Source: Alteromonas sp. 1_MG-2023
GTDB lineage: Bacteria > Pseudomonadota > Gammaproteobacteria > Enterobacterales > Alteromonadaceae
DNA: 64,000 nt
Assembly: GCF_030547075.1 (NCBI RefSeq)
Contig: NZ_JAUOQH010000004.1
Span: 1 to 64,000, forward strand
Direction of reading: 5' to 3'
Shown in pieces: positions 56,295 to 64,000 of the stretch (its first letter is position 1; every line of letters starts with the position of its first letter). A program made the position numbers and the translations under genes. The notes under the pieces are model-generated. The model saw only the letters and a list, made by a program, of their open reading frames with translations, was not told where the DNA came from and searched no databases.

Positions 56295-59200
56295 AGATTT
56301 TTTAGCTGAAAAGCTTATCGACTGGGGCGCTGAACATTTCTACAAAGGTTATCGCTATCAATTTCAGTCCCCAGATAAAGAAAACAGCAAAAAGTTGTTT
56401 CAAGCCCTTAACGCTAAAAAAGCGGGTTACGTATCAGTCAAAAACGTGGAGATCCCCTTTGTCCATGTTGGCGCTTTTAAGCTTTTAGTTGTCCTACATA
56501 GTGAAGAGAAAGGTGAAGGCTATAGTGAAAACTTCATTTCTCACATTCGTGATGTAGTTGCTTCCCAACAAAAGGAAGTTAAAAACTCCTGTCTGTTGAT
56601 TATTCATAACTCAATGCTCGATACGCTGATAAATTCCGCTGAAAATATTGCCCAACCCAGTTGGGTTTGGCATCCACTAAAGATAAAAAAAGCTCTAGAA
56701 GGTGAAATCGATCCTCTAAATGAAAACAAGCTTGTTACACAGTGTTTATTGAGTCACCGTTTCGAGCAAATTGTCGATGATGGTGCAACGATGTTTGGGT
56801 TTGAAGAGCTCTTTAATGCTCTTGTTGATGATGGTGAAATCAGCTTCCATGAAATTGCTCTGTTGAACGACCCTTTACTAAAAGGTTGGGACTCGCCAAA
56901 ACAGATTTCTAATAGGCTTGAGCAAAACAAGCAAATGTATGAAAAGCTCGATTATATAACTCATCATTTCCCTACAAGTTTAGAAGAGAAGCTCGGTGAG
57001 GAAGACTTTAGCCCATCTTTTGTTAAGAAGTATTTTGATGAAAATAACTCCGAGTCATGGAAATACAAATTAGAATTAGAAGCTTGTTTACAAGAACAAA
57101 AGAGGAATAAAGAGAATCTTCTAGAACTAGAGAAAGAATCAATCTCCGAGGGTAAGTTACTAGTTAGAACCCAAGCAGATACCAAAGCAGGAAGGCGTAC
57201 TAAAAACATCATTTATGTGATTCCAGATGGAAGGGATACATTTGAGCTTGAGATAAGCTTTATTGGCGGAAAGGTAGAGAAAAAAGAGTGTAAAATTCTC
57301 AACCCTAATCAACCAAGTATCGATTTTAGTGCACCTGATAATTCTGGTGGAAAACGCAGTCGCGTTACAGTTTCAGGCAACTATTACGACACCGCCACTT
57401 TCTTTACATTTCGCGTCAAGCGAGATAAATCCGCTGAAACTCATAATTTTAAAGTGTTAGTCCTTAAAGAAAATGAGTTTTATCTAGGTGCGATAGAGAA
57501 CAGTTTCCTGATAGACCCAAAACGACAGTTAATTACTATTCAAACAGAAGATAACAAACTTCAAGTTGCTGAGCACGGCAAAGAAGATACGCTGACTGAA
57601 AATGAGCAGACTTTTGAAAACAGCACAGTAGGTGTTGTTGATTTCGAGCAGTTAGCTTCAGAATCTGACAATGTTGAGTTTGTAGTAAAAGGTAACGAAA
57701 CACAGTTGAAGTTTAGTATAGAAGGGGCGGTAGCAACTGATGCGTTGTCACTGCCTCTTTTGTTCAATCAAGAACGTTACAATAAACTCTTTAGTAAAGA
57801 CTATTTTGCTGTATTTAATAAGAGCAAAAATAAGATCCAACTCGACAATCATGAAATAGCGCCTAAAGGAAAGCGACTAACGCTTTTGCAGTGGGAGCAA
57901 GAACTTCTTGATCAAGATAGTCTTTATTGCCCAGCACCTGACAATGCGCATGTGACCGTCGCAGACATATCAACAAAATATCCCGAATTATCGTCTGCGT
58001 ACGCCACTTACTTTGCATACTTAAAGGATAACAATACTTTGCCCAGCCTGAGTGGCTGGGATAGCGATTATCAAGGGCTTGTTACGCGTATAGTAGACGC
58101 ATATAACGAAGCACTAAATAGTATTCAGTACGATACTCTACTTAGTCAAACACAAAAGCAGCTTGTAAATATAGGCTTCGCTGTGTTCAACAGCATCGAG
58201 TACATTACGCCGTATCACCCTATGGTTTTAGCTTATCATCTGTATCTTGTTCAAAAAGTCATTCAGGATGAAACCAATAGTTTTAAGACGTTACCCAAAG
58301 TCACACTTTCGCGTTTGAATGCGCAAGGTTTAATGCCCTTCATATATGACCCAAGTAATGAATTTGGTTACAGCCAGTATGAATCAGAAAATGCTATGTG
58401 GATACGCATTGTTCCTCATCAAGAAACCAGCTATGACTATGTACAGAAGCTAGTTAGAGATAAGGTATCTGAGTTCAGAGATGCGTTTTCAAGTCTTTTT
58501 GAAAACGGCGAACGTTCAAAGCTAATTATCAACTCGATAAACAACGGGCAGAACAGAGAAGTCTTTCTTGGTCTGGTAGATTTCATCAAGCAATACAAAA
58601 ATAAAGCCTGCCAGATTCACGTAAATATTTATGATGATGAAATAGAGTATTGTGAGTTTGATCGCTTTTCAGACACTGCAAGTTACGACGTTATAAAAGC
58701 AGAGTATGGCTTAAGCAAAGGAAGGGATAAGGATATTGCAGATACAGTAATTGACCTACTTAGAACAAGGTTAACTTACAGTAAGTTTGAAAATGATAAG
58801 TTAGAGAACGGTACTTTTAAGCCCCATCACTATGCTCATATTTCGTTTTTCAAAAACAATGATAAAGTACAATCTCGAGATCGTAACGTCAATGAAGAAC
58901 TGAGTGGCGTAGTTGCTGATGGCCTATTAGCTGGCGAAGCATCGTCTAGTGAGGAAGATAGTTATTCAACCGCCTTTGGCCTTAAAGGTATCGACTATGA
59001 TGATAAGCCTCACCTGCAAATCGCAGAACGTCTAAATGGGCTTATAAAACCAGCGCGTAAACCTGATGAGCAGTATTCACGCTCAAAATCTACAGCACTA
59101 GTGGTCAGCGGTAAGTTTAGAAAACTTCTTCAATGTGCTTATTCGAGTTCAATTTGGACGACAATTATTGACCCCAAAGTGACATTGGATTTCTTTGATA

Positions 59201-61368
59201 ATGATAAAAATGTAGTACTGATCCACTATTCGGATAATTACACTAACTCAATAAACTATGACGCGATAACCGTTACTGAAGAGTCTGAGTTATACAAAAA
59301 AGTCTTAGAGCGTGATCAGGGTGGCATTATTGAAGAGTTCAACGCTTTCAATGGTGAGTGGCTTCTCAAAATGATCACCGCTAATGATAACGAGCGTAAA
59401 GAAAAGCGTGGAATTATTGGTGCTTACAAGTTTATAAACTGCTTGCTCAATAAGTCGGATATCACATGGGTACCGCTTTCAGTGGCCGAGATGTTAAGAG
59501 TTGCTGGCAACATTGGTCTAAAAATGTCAGAAAGTGACTTTTCGAAAAGCAACGTTGCTGGGACTATCAAGGGTGTTATTTCAGACGACGTTTTATTTGT
59601 AGGCTTCAAACAAGATGCAATGGTATTGCTACCTGTTGAGGTTAAAACAGGTAAAAAGCAAACTCACAACAAAGGTGTACAACAAGCCAAAGAGCTTAAG
59701 CGCTATCTTGAAGAAGACGTGTTAAAAGGGGATAGCTTAGCAGCCCAACTTTATCGAGGGTTATTTGTCAGACAGTTGTTGATGCAAATAGATAAGTACA
59801 AACTGTATAATCTTTACAGTGATAGCTACTTCGATGAATTACATTCTCGTCGTGAATGGTGGCTGCAGGGCCAGTATGCTATTGCTGATTTGGCGAATTA
59901 CCCTGCAGGGTTTCTAGTATCACATGTAGAAAACGACACGTTCTTTGAGCCTTCTTTTGAGCTAAAAGAAAACATTCTTAAGATTGAGCTACCCATAAGT
60001 AACCTTTCAACATTTATAAAAACACCATTAACGAAACTTTTCGAGCAGCAGCCTGAAAAGCTTTGTCATATCGATAGCAAATACATTTTAAGAGATTCTA
60101 AGTTGCTTGTTGGTAGCCAAATACAAAGAGGTGAAGATACTTCATTAAATGTAGAAGAGCAGAAACCCAATTATGACAGTGACGCTGAACCTCACGCAGT
60201 GGAACCAGAGGTATACACTGATGATGAAAGTGGAACAGAGACTGACGAAGCCTTAAAGGTACTAGTGGGTCATTCTGTACAAAACGAAGAGCCTGTTTTT
60301 TGGGAGCCAACAAATACTGCAAAATTCATGAATACCAACTCAGGTATTATTGGAACAATGGGGACAGGTAAAACCCAGTGTACGAAGTCAGTTGTTACAC
60401 AACTTCACCGTAATCAAAAAAGCAATGTTGATGGTAAGCCCATTGGAATTCTTATTTTCGATTACAAATCGGATTATGTGGATGATAAATTCATAAATGC
60501 AACAAGCGGCAAAAAATACAATTTATTTAGGCTTCCATACAACCCGCTGAGCCTGTTTGGTTCTACTCCAATGTTGCCTGTGCATACTGGTCGAGGGTTC
60601 TCAGAAACAATGGCAAAAGCCTTTAATTTGGGGCAGAGGCAGCAACTTAAACTAAGACAGTTAATTTCTCAAGCTTACGATTTAGCAGGAATTAGCAGAT
60701 CTGATCCTTCAACATGGAGTAAGGCCGCTCCAACGATTGCAGATGTGTGGGCGTTGTTTTTAGACAGCGAACCAGCTGAAGATTCTCTTTACGCTGCGCT
60801 TGAAAGCCTTCATGAACTTGAAGTATTTGAAAGTGACGTAAGTAAATGCACAAGTTTGTATGAGCTAATAGACGGAATTACCGTTATCGAGTTAGCGGGC
60901 TACCCAAGCGAAATTCAAAGCCTTGTCGTTGCGTTAACATTAGATTTGTTCTATTCACAAATGCAAAAGCAGGGTAAGCCTTTAGTTCAAGGCGACTTTC
61001 GACAAGTCACAAAGCTTATCCTAGTGGATGAAGCCGATAACTTCATGTCCCAAAACTTCCCTAGCTTGCGGAAAATACTTAAGGAAGGGCGAGAGTATGG
61101 TGTCGGCGTAATCCTGTCGACTCAAGATATTACCCACTTTAAAACTGGCGATAATGATTACTCTGCTTACATCCTAAGCTGGATTGTTCATCGCGTTTCT
61201 CAACTTAGAAATCAAGATATTAAGTCACTTTTTAATAAAGATGATCGGACTGATCAAGAGTATTTAATGAAGTCGATACGTGAGTTAGAGAAGCACCATA
61301 GTTTGTATGTAGATGGTGATAAGAAAATAACGAAAATTAAAGATAAAGCTTTTTGGGAGCTGGCTTAA
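56275..61368 (+). CDS. dptH: DNA phosphorothioation-dependent restriction protein DptH
   Basis: A 1697-residue protein, the large component of the DptFGH restriction complex. The C-terminal third is a HerA/FtsK-type ATPase: Walker A IIGTMGTGKTQCTKS near residue 1360, IGILIFDYKSDYVDD, Walker B KLILVDEADNFMS near 1583, and a sensor-like VILSTQDITHF. The rest is helical and beta-rich without clear motifs, apart from a possible nuclease-like VGFKQDAMVLLPVEVKTGKK near residue 1110-1130, where D...ExK could be a PD-(D/E)xK site. Start: ATG 56275 with GGAG 9 bases upstream. It abuts the DUF262 gene without a gap. Confidence 0.9.
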   Translation: MSEKQFEDFLAEKLIDWGAEHFYKGYRYQFQSPDKENSKKLFQALNAKKAGYVSVKNVEIPFVHVGAFKLLVVLHSEEKGEGYSENFISHIRDVVASQQKEVKNSCLLIIHNSMLDTLINSAENIAQPSWVWHPLKIKKALEGEIDPLNENKLVTQCLLSHRFEQIVDDGATMFGFEELFNALVDDGEISFHEIALLNDPLLKGWDSPKQISNRLEQNKQMYEKLDYITHHFPTSLEEKLGEEDFSPSFVKKYFDENNSESWKYKLELEACLQEQKRNKENLLELEKESISEGKLLVRTQADTKAGRRTKNIIYVIPDGRDTFELEISFIGGKVEKKECKILNPNQPSIDFSAPDNSGGKRSRVTVSGNYYDTATFFTFRVKRDKSAETHNFKVLVLKENEFYLGAIENSFLIDPKRQLITIQTEDNKLQVAEHGKEDTLTENEQTFENSTVGVVDFEQLASESDNVEFVVKGNETQLKFSIEGAVATDALSLPLLFNQERYNKLFSKDYFAVFNKSKNKIQLDNHEIAPKGKRLTLLQWEQELLDQDSLYCPAPDNAHVTVADISTKYPELSSAYATYFAYLKDNNTLPSLSGWDSDYQGLVTRIVDAYNEALNSIQYDTLLSQTQKQLVNIGFAVFNSIEYITPYHPMVLAYHLYLVQKVIQDETNSFKTLPKVTLSRLNAQGLMPFIYDPSNEFGYSQYESENAMWIRIVPHQETSYDYVQKLVRDKVSEFRDAFSSLFENGERSKLIINSINNGQNREVFLGLVDFIKQYKNKACQIHVNIYDDEIEYCEFDRFSDTASYDVIKAEYGLSKGRDKDIADTVIDLLRTRLTYSKFENDKLENGTFKPHHYAHISFFKNNDKVQSRDRNVNEELSGVVADGLLAGEASSSEEDSYSTAFGLKGIDYDDKPHLQIAERLNGLIKPARKPDEQYSRSKSTALVVSGKFRKLLQCAYSSSIWTTIIDPKVTLDFFDNDKNVVLIHYSDNYTNSINYDAITVTEESELYKKVLERDQGGIIEEFNAFNGEWLLKMITANDNERKEKRGIIGAYKFINCLLNKSDITWVPLSVAEMLRVAGNIGLKMSESDFSKSNVAGTIKGVISDDVLFVGFKQDAMVLLPVEVKTGKKQTHNKGVQQAKELKRYLEEDVLKGDSLAAQLYRGLFVRQLLMQIDKYKLYNLYSDSYFDELHSRREWWLQGQYAIADLANYPAGFLVSHVENDTFFEPSFELKENILKIELPISNLSTFIKTPLTKLFEQQPEKLCHIDSKYILRDSKLLVGSQIQRGEDTSLNVEEQKPNYDSDAEPHAVEPEVYTDDESGTETDEALKVLVGHSVQNEEPVFWEPTNTAKFMNTNSGIIGTMGTGKTQCTKSVVTQLHRNQKSNVDGKPIGILIFDYKSDYVDDKFINATSGKKYNLFRLPYNPLSLFGSTPMLPVHTGRGFSETMAKAFNLGQRQQLKLRQLISQAYDLAGISRSDPSTWSKAAPTIADVWALFLDSEPAEDSLYAALESLHELEVFESDVSKCTSLYELIDGITVIELAGYPSEIQSLVVALTLDLFYSQMQKQGKPLVQGDFRQVTKLILVDEADNFMSQNFPSLRKILKEGREYGVGVILSTQDITHFKTGDNDYSAYILSWIVHRVSQLRNQDIKSLFNKDDRTDQEYLMKSIRELEKHHSLYVDGDKKITKIKDKAFWELA

Positions 61369-63126
61369 ATGGATATTACACCTAAAAGTGAATCACTGGA
61401 AAAAATATTGACGGGATTGGAGACTAATTTTTATGTACCCGACTATCAACGGGACTATTCTTGGACTTCCGACGAAGTTGAGACACTCTGGATTGATTTG
61501 AAAAATGCTTTCAAAAATAAAACAGATTATTTCATGGGCACTGTCGTGCTGAAAGAGCATTCTGAATCGGAAGAGAAGTTTGATATTGTTGACGGACAAC
61601 AAAGGTTAGCCACATTCTCTATTCTTTTTTCGGTTTTTAATATAATAGGGTGTCGTTTTCATTTACAGCTTGATTTACTTCCAGATGTAGCAAGAAATGA
61701 ACATAATAAAAAGTTCGCTGAGAAAATGCGGAATATAGCTATCCAAAGGCTACGAGAAGCAAGTGAACCTGATAACTATTTTCTGCACCTCAATAAGAAA
61801 GACAGCCCTAGCTTCCGTGGAATAATTGAATCAGATGGTCCTTTATTAATCACCGATGAAGATTTAAAGATAGTCAAAAACGAAAGTAGACTGATAAAAA
61901 CAAAGAAAATATTCATAAAAAAAATTTTAAATGACTTCAAAGGTGCTGACTCTATAGAGCAGCTCTATTCATTTCTAGTTCACATCGTTAAAAAGCTAAG
62001 ATTTATCTCTATTAGAGTAAAGACCGATTACGAAGCGTTTTTGCTATTCGAGTCCCTTAATTCCAAAGGAATGGACTTAAGTGTGGCTGATTTAGTAAAG
62101 AATAAAATATTAATGCACGCTAACGGGGCTTCAAGTGCTGAGCTTCTTGATAACTGGGAAGAGATGATGAGAAGCATAGAGTCATCTAGGGTATCGCCTG
62201 TAGATTTTCTTAGGATATATTGGGATGCGATAAGAGGTATAAATACAACTAAAAAAGAGCTTTATAAATTTATTTGTCACTATATAGAGAGCCTCCCAGC
62301 CACTAAAACTGCTGTGGAACAGTTTTCGTTAGACATCAAAGATAAAGCAGAGTCTCTTTCTAGCTTTGCAAATTCTCGACTTATATTCCCAGATTGTATT
62401 CAAAACTCAAATAAGGCCCTTAAGTATTGCGGAGAAATAAATCAGTTAAGATACGCTACATGTTACCCTGTTCTATTATATGCATTTTCTAATCGAGAAG
62501 ACCTTATAGATAAACTAGCTGAGCTAAGTCTATCTTTTTTGTTCAGATGGATAACTGTGGGAGACTATTCTGTAGGAGGAGCGAAAGCCGTATTTGATGA
62601 GGTTCTAAAGTTATTGAACGACCCATCAAAAACAGAGCCAGATATTATAGCGCCGTTTTTCAAGCATGAGGATAAGGTTGGTGACATTGCTTTCCAAAGC
62701 TCATTTAAGCAACTTAAACTCCAAGACAATGCTTTGGCAAAATACATAGTGTCAAAGGTTTATCTATACAGTAACAAAGCTCAAGCCATACCTAACTATT
62801 CTGAAATACACCTCGAACATGTTCTCCCGCAGGTAAGTAAAAGGTGGGAAGCAGCAGGGTTCACTATACCCGAAGGCACCTTAATAAAAGACTGGGTTTA
62901 TCACATTGGGAATATGGTTTTATTAGATAAAACTATAAATACAAAAATCAAAAACTCTGTGTTTAAGGTCAAGTTTCCAGAGTATAAAGGTTCACCGTTT
63001 CCTGACACTAATATGATATACAATGTCGCTACGTCTGGTCGAGATTGGTCACCCGAATGGATTATAGAAAGAGCTGACGAAATATCTAAATCAGTAAGTG
63101 ATATATGGCCGCTTAAGAAGAATTAA
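61369..63126 (+). CDS. DUF262-DUF1524 (GmrSD/SspE-like) nuclease
   Basis: A 585-residue protein. The N-terminal DUF262 domain has VPDYQRDYSW (residues 23-32) and the nucleotide-site motif VDGQQRLATF (D75-GQQR-79). The C-terminal DUF1524 domain has the HNH-type HLEHVLPQ near residue 481 and HIGNMVLLD. This pair is found in GmrSD-type modification-dependent enzymes and in SspE, whose DGQQR motif senses phosphorothioate DNA. The ATG follows the dptH TAA with no intervening base, so it belongs to the dpt operon. It may be a second effector; whether it reads the mark or foreign modifications is inference. Confidence 0.85.
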   Translation: MDITPKSESLEKILTGLETNFYVPDYQRDYSWTSDEVETLWIDLKNAFKNKTDYFMGTVVLKEHSESEEKFDIVDGQQRLATFSILFSVFNIIGCRFHLQLDLLPDVARNEHNKKFAEKMRNIAIQRLREASEPDNYFLHLNKKDSPSFRGIIESDGPLLITDEDLKIVKNESRLIKTKKIFIKKILNDFKGADSIEQLYSFLVHIVKKLRFISIRVKTDYEAFLLFESLNSKGMDLSVADLVKNKILMHANGASSAELLDNWEEMMRSIESSRVSPVDFLRIYWDAIRGINTTKKELYKFICHYIESLPATKTAVEQFSLDIKDKAESLSSFANSRLIFPDCIQNSNKALKYCGEINQLRYATCYPVLLYAFSNREDLIDKLAELSLSFLFRWITVGDYSVGGAKAVFDEVLKLLNDPSKTEPDIIAPFFKHEDKVGDIAFQSSFKQLKLQDNALAKYIVSKVYLYSNKAQAIPNYSEIHLEHVLPQVSKRWEAAGFTIPEGTLIKDWVYHIGNMVLLDKTINTKIKNSVFKVKFPEYKGSPFPDTNMIYNVATSGRDWSPEWIIERADEISKSVSDIWPLKKN

Positions 63127-63190
63127 TATTATAAATCAGAAGAAGAGCTTAGTAGGAATAAACTGCAAAGCTCTTTCCACGATAACGACT

Positions 63191-63541
63191 TCACAGATAG
63201 CTAATAAAATTGGTAATAGATTTAATATTACGCAAAGAGCTAATACCATGCTCAACATGAGCCGCCCAAGCTTGTTGAAGCTGCTTACCCTCTAACTCTG
63301 GGTAAGTATGCTTCAACAACAGCTCTGTTATTTCTTGGGTTTGTCCTAACCAAGTAATCTTGTCCAATGTTAGGCTACCGTTGGTAGCGTAGTCCGTTGT
63401 TGGATCATATATATAATCAGACTCTATCGAACGGAAAAAGGCGATACGCGCTGACACGTTTGGGGTTACACCCGTGTAGCCTTTCAATTTCTTGAGTTGC
63501 TCTTCTACAGTACGTGATAGTTGCATTCTATTAGGTAGCAT
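63191..63541 (-). CDS. dndE: DNA sulphur modification protein DndE
   Basis: A 116-residue protein of the DndE family. The start MLPNRMQLSRTVEEQLKKLK and the following GVTPNVSARIAFFRSIES segment are typical. DndE binds nicked double-stranded DNA and is needed, with DndC and DndD and the sulphur donor DndA or a host desulphurase, to replace a non-bridging oxygen of the DNA backbone with sulphur. Its ATG overlaps the dndD stop by one base, so it is the last gene of a dnd operon entering the window from the right. It is convergent with the dpt operon. Confidence 0.93.
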   Translation of the reverse strand: MLPNRMQLSRTVEEQLKKLKGYTGVTPNVSARIAFFRSIESDYIYDPTTDYATNGSLTLDKITWLGQTQEITELLLKHTYPELEGKQLQQAWAAHVEHGISSLRNIKSITNFISYL

Positions 63542-64000
63542 TAGGAAATCTCCGCTTTTTTATTTGCCCAAAAGTAACCCTCGGTTACTGATGAACAGCG
63601 TGTGGCTTCGTCAAAATTGATTTCAAACGCATGCGAAACTTCAGGCTGTAAAATAGAGTAGAAGTCTGCGTCAACTTCTGTATCCGTAGATAGAAGAATG
63701 ACCTGCTCTCCAGCTTCTGGGAAATAATGCTTTATTAGCTTGTCTCTGTGCTTAGAATCGAGTCTACCAAGCGGAGTATCCACAACAACAGGAAGTACTT
63801 TTCCTGATAACTTGCCCAAGGCTTCTAGTATAGCGAAGGCAAAAATTTGCTTTTCACCAGCAGAAAGCGATTTTCTATTAATTTCCATACCGTCGAGGTC
63901 GACTAGTGCTACGTCGAAAGTTTCCGGGTCGATCTTAGCTGTCAGCTTCAGGTCTTCTTTTCTAGCGAGTTTCCGGTAGGCCAAGGCAAATAGCTCTTCA
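63541..64000 (-). CDS. dndD: DNA sulphur modification protein DndD, C-terminal part (runs off the window)
   Basis: The last 152 residues of DndD; the frame stays open to the window edge, so the gene begins outside. DndD is an SMC/Rad50-like ATPase. The part seen holds the ABC signature LSAGEKQIFAFAILEAL, the Walker B and D-loop PVVVDTPLGRLDSKHRDKL and the H-loop-like QVILLSTDTEV. It provides nicking or energy for sulphur insertion. dndC and dndB are expected further upstream, beyond position 64000. Confidence 0.93.
   Translation of the reverse strand, partial: EELFALAYRKLARKEDLKLTAKIDPETFDVALVDLDGMEINRKSLSAGEKQIFAFAILEALGKLSGKVLPVVVDTPLGRLDSKHRDKLIKHYFPEAGEQVILLSTDTEVDADFYSILQPEVSHAFEINFDEATRCSSVTEGYFWANKKAEIS

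Overview
The window looks like chromosomal DNA of a marine gammaproteobacterium of the Alteromonas type (Alteromonadales). Supporting signs are the SlmA-CoaBC-RadC-RpmB-RpmG-MutM-CoaD-KdkA gene neighbourhood, the UbiC-UbiA and Kbl-Tdh-GlpE-GlpG blocks, a Gram-negative envelope gene set and moderate GC. The assignment is from gene content only; no search was run.

Layout. 1-124: the 3' end of a 5S rRNA with its terminator, so an rRNA operon ends here. 145-3284: secreted or periplasmic proteins on the minus strand (EF-hand protein, PagL-like lipid A deacylase, two tandem solute-binding-protein paralogues). 3329-8516: the SOS mutagenesis cassette imuA-imuB-dnaE2 behind a perfect LexA box. 8634-13069: a DUF885 protein, a DUF1820 protein and an M28 peptidase. 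13446-27707: the housekeeping slmA/coaBC/radC/rpmBG/mutM/coaD/kdkA block. It is interrupted between radC and rpmB by a surface-polysaccharide insert: a yjbEFGH (gfcABCD) operon plus a CDP-glycerol synthesis and transfer pair. 27799-31933: an operon of a phosphate-binding-like protein, an outer-membrane porin-like protein and a membrane GGDEF-EAL protein. 32110-43543: kbl-tdh-glpE-glpG, a FliL-like protein, ubiC-ubiA, ubiK, rep, a GAF-GAF-GGDEF-EAL protein and cytochrome c5.

43821-45834: an intact tRNA-Arg(CCG) whose 3' end is repeated exactly (42 bp) 1.9 kb downstream. The two copies bracket a hipBA toxin-antitoxin pair and no integrase, which is a minimal tRNA-borne genomic islet. 45948-49877: an NhaC-type antiporter and a BCCT osmolyte transporter.

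50028-64000: a defence island. It holds a cysteine-rich HNH-like protein, an Mrr-like type IV restriction enzyme, small unknown genes, and then a DNA phosphorothioation locus. The restriction genes dptF-dptG-dptH are on the plus strand, followed with no gap by a DUF262-DUF1524 (GmrSD/SspE-like) nuclease gene. Tail-to-tail on the minus strand are dndE and the 3' part of dndD, which runs off the window. The modification genes would add sulphur to the DNA backbone, and DptFGH would attack DNA that lacks it. The extra DUF262-DUF1524 gene fused into the dpt operon is the most interesting element: it may be a second, modification-sensing effector.
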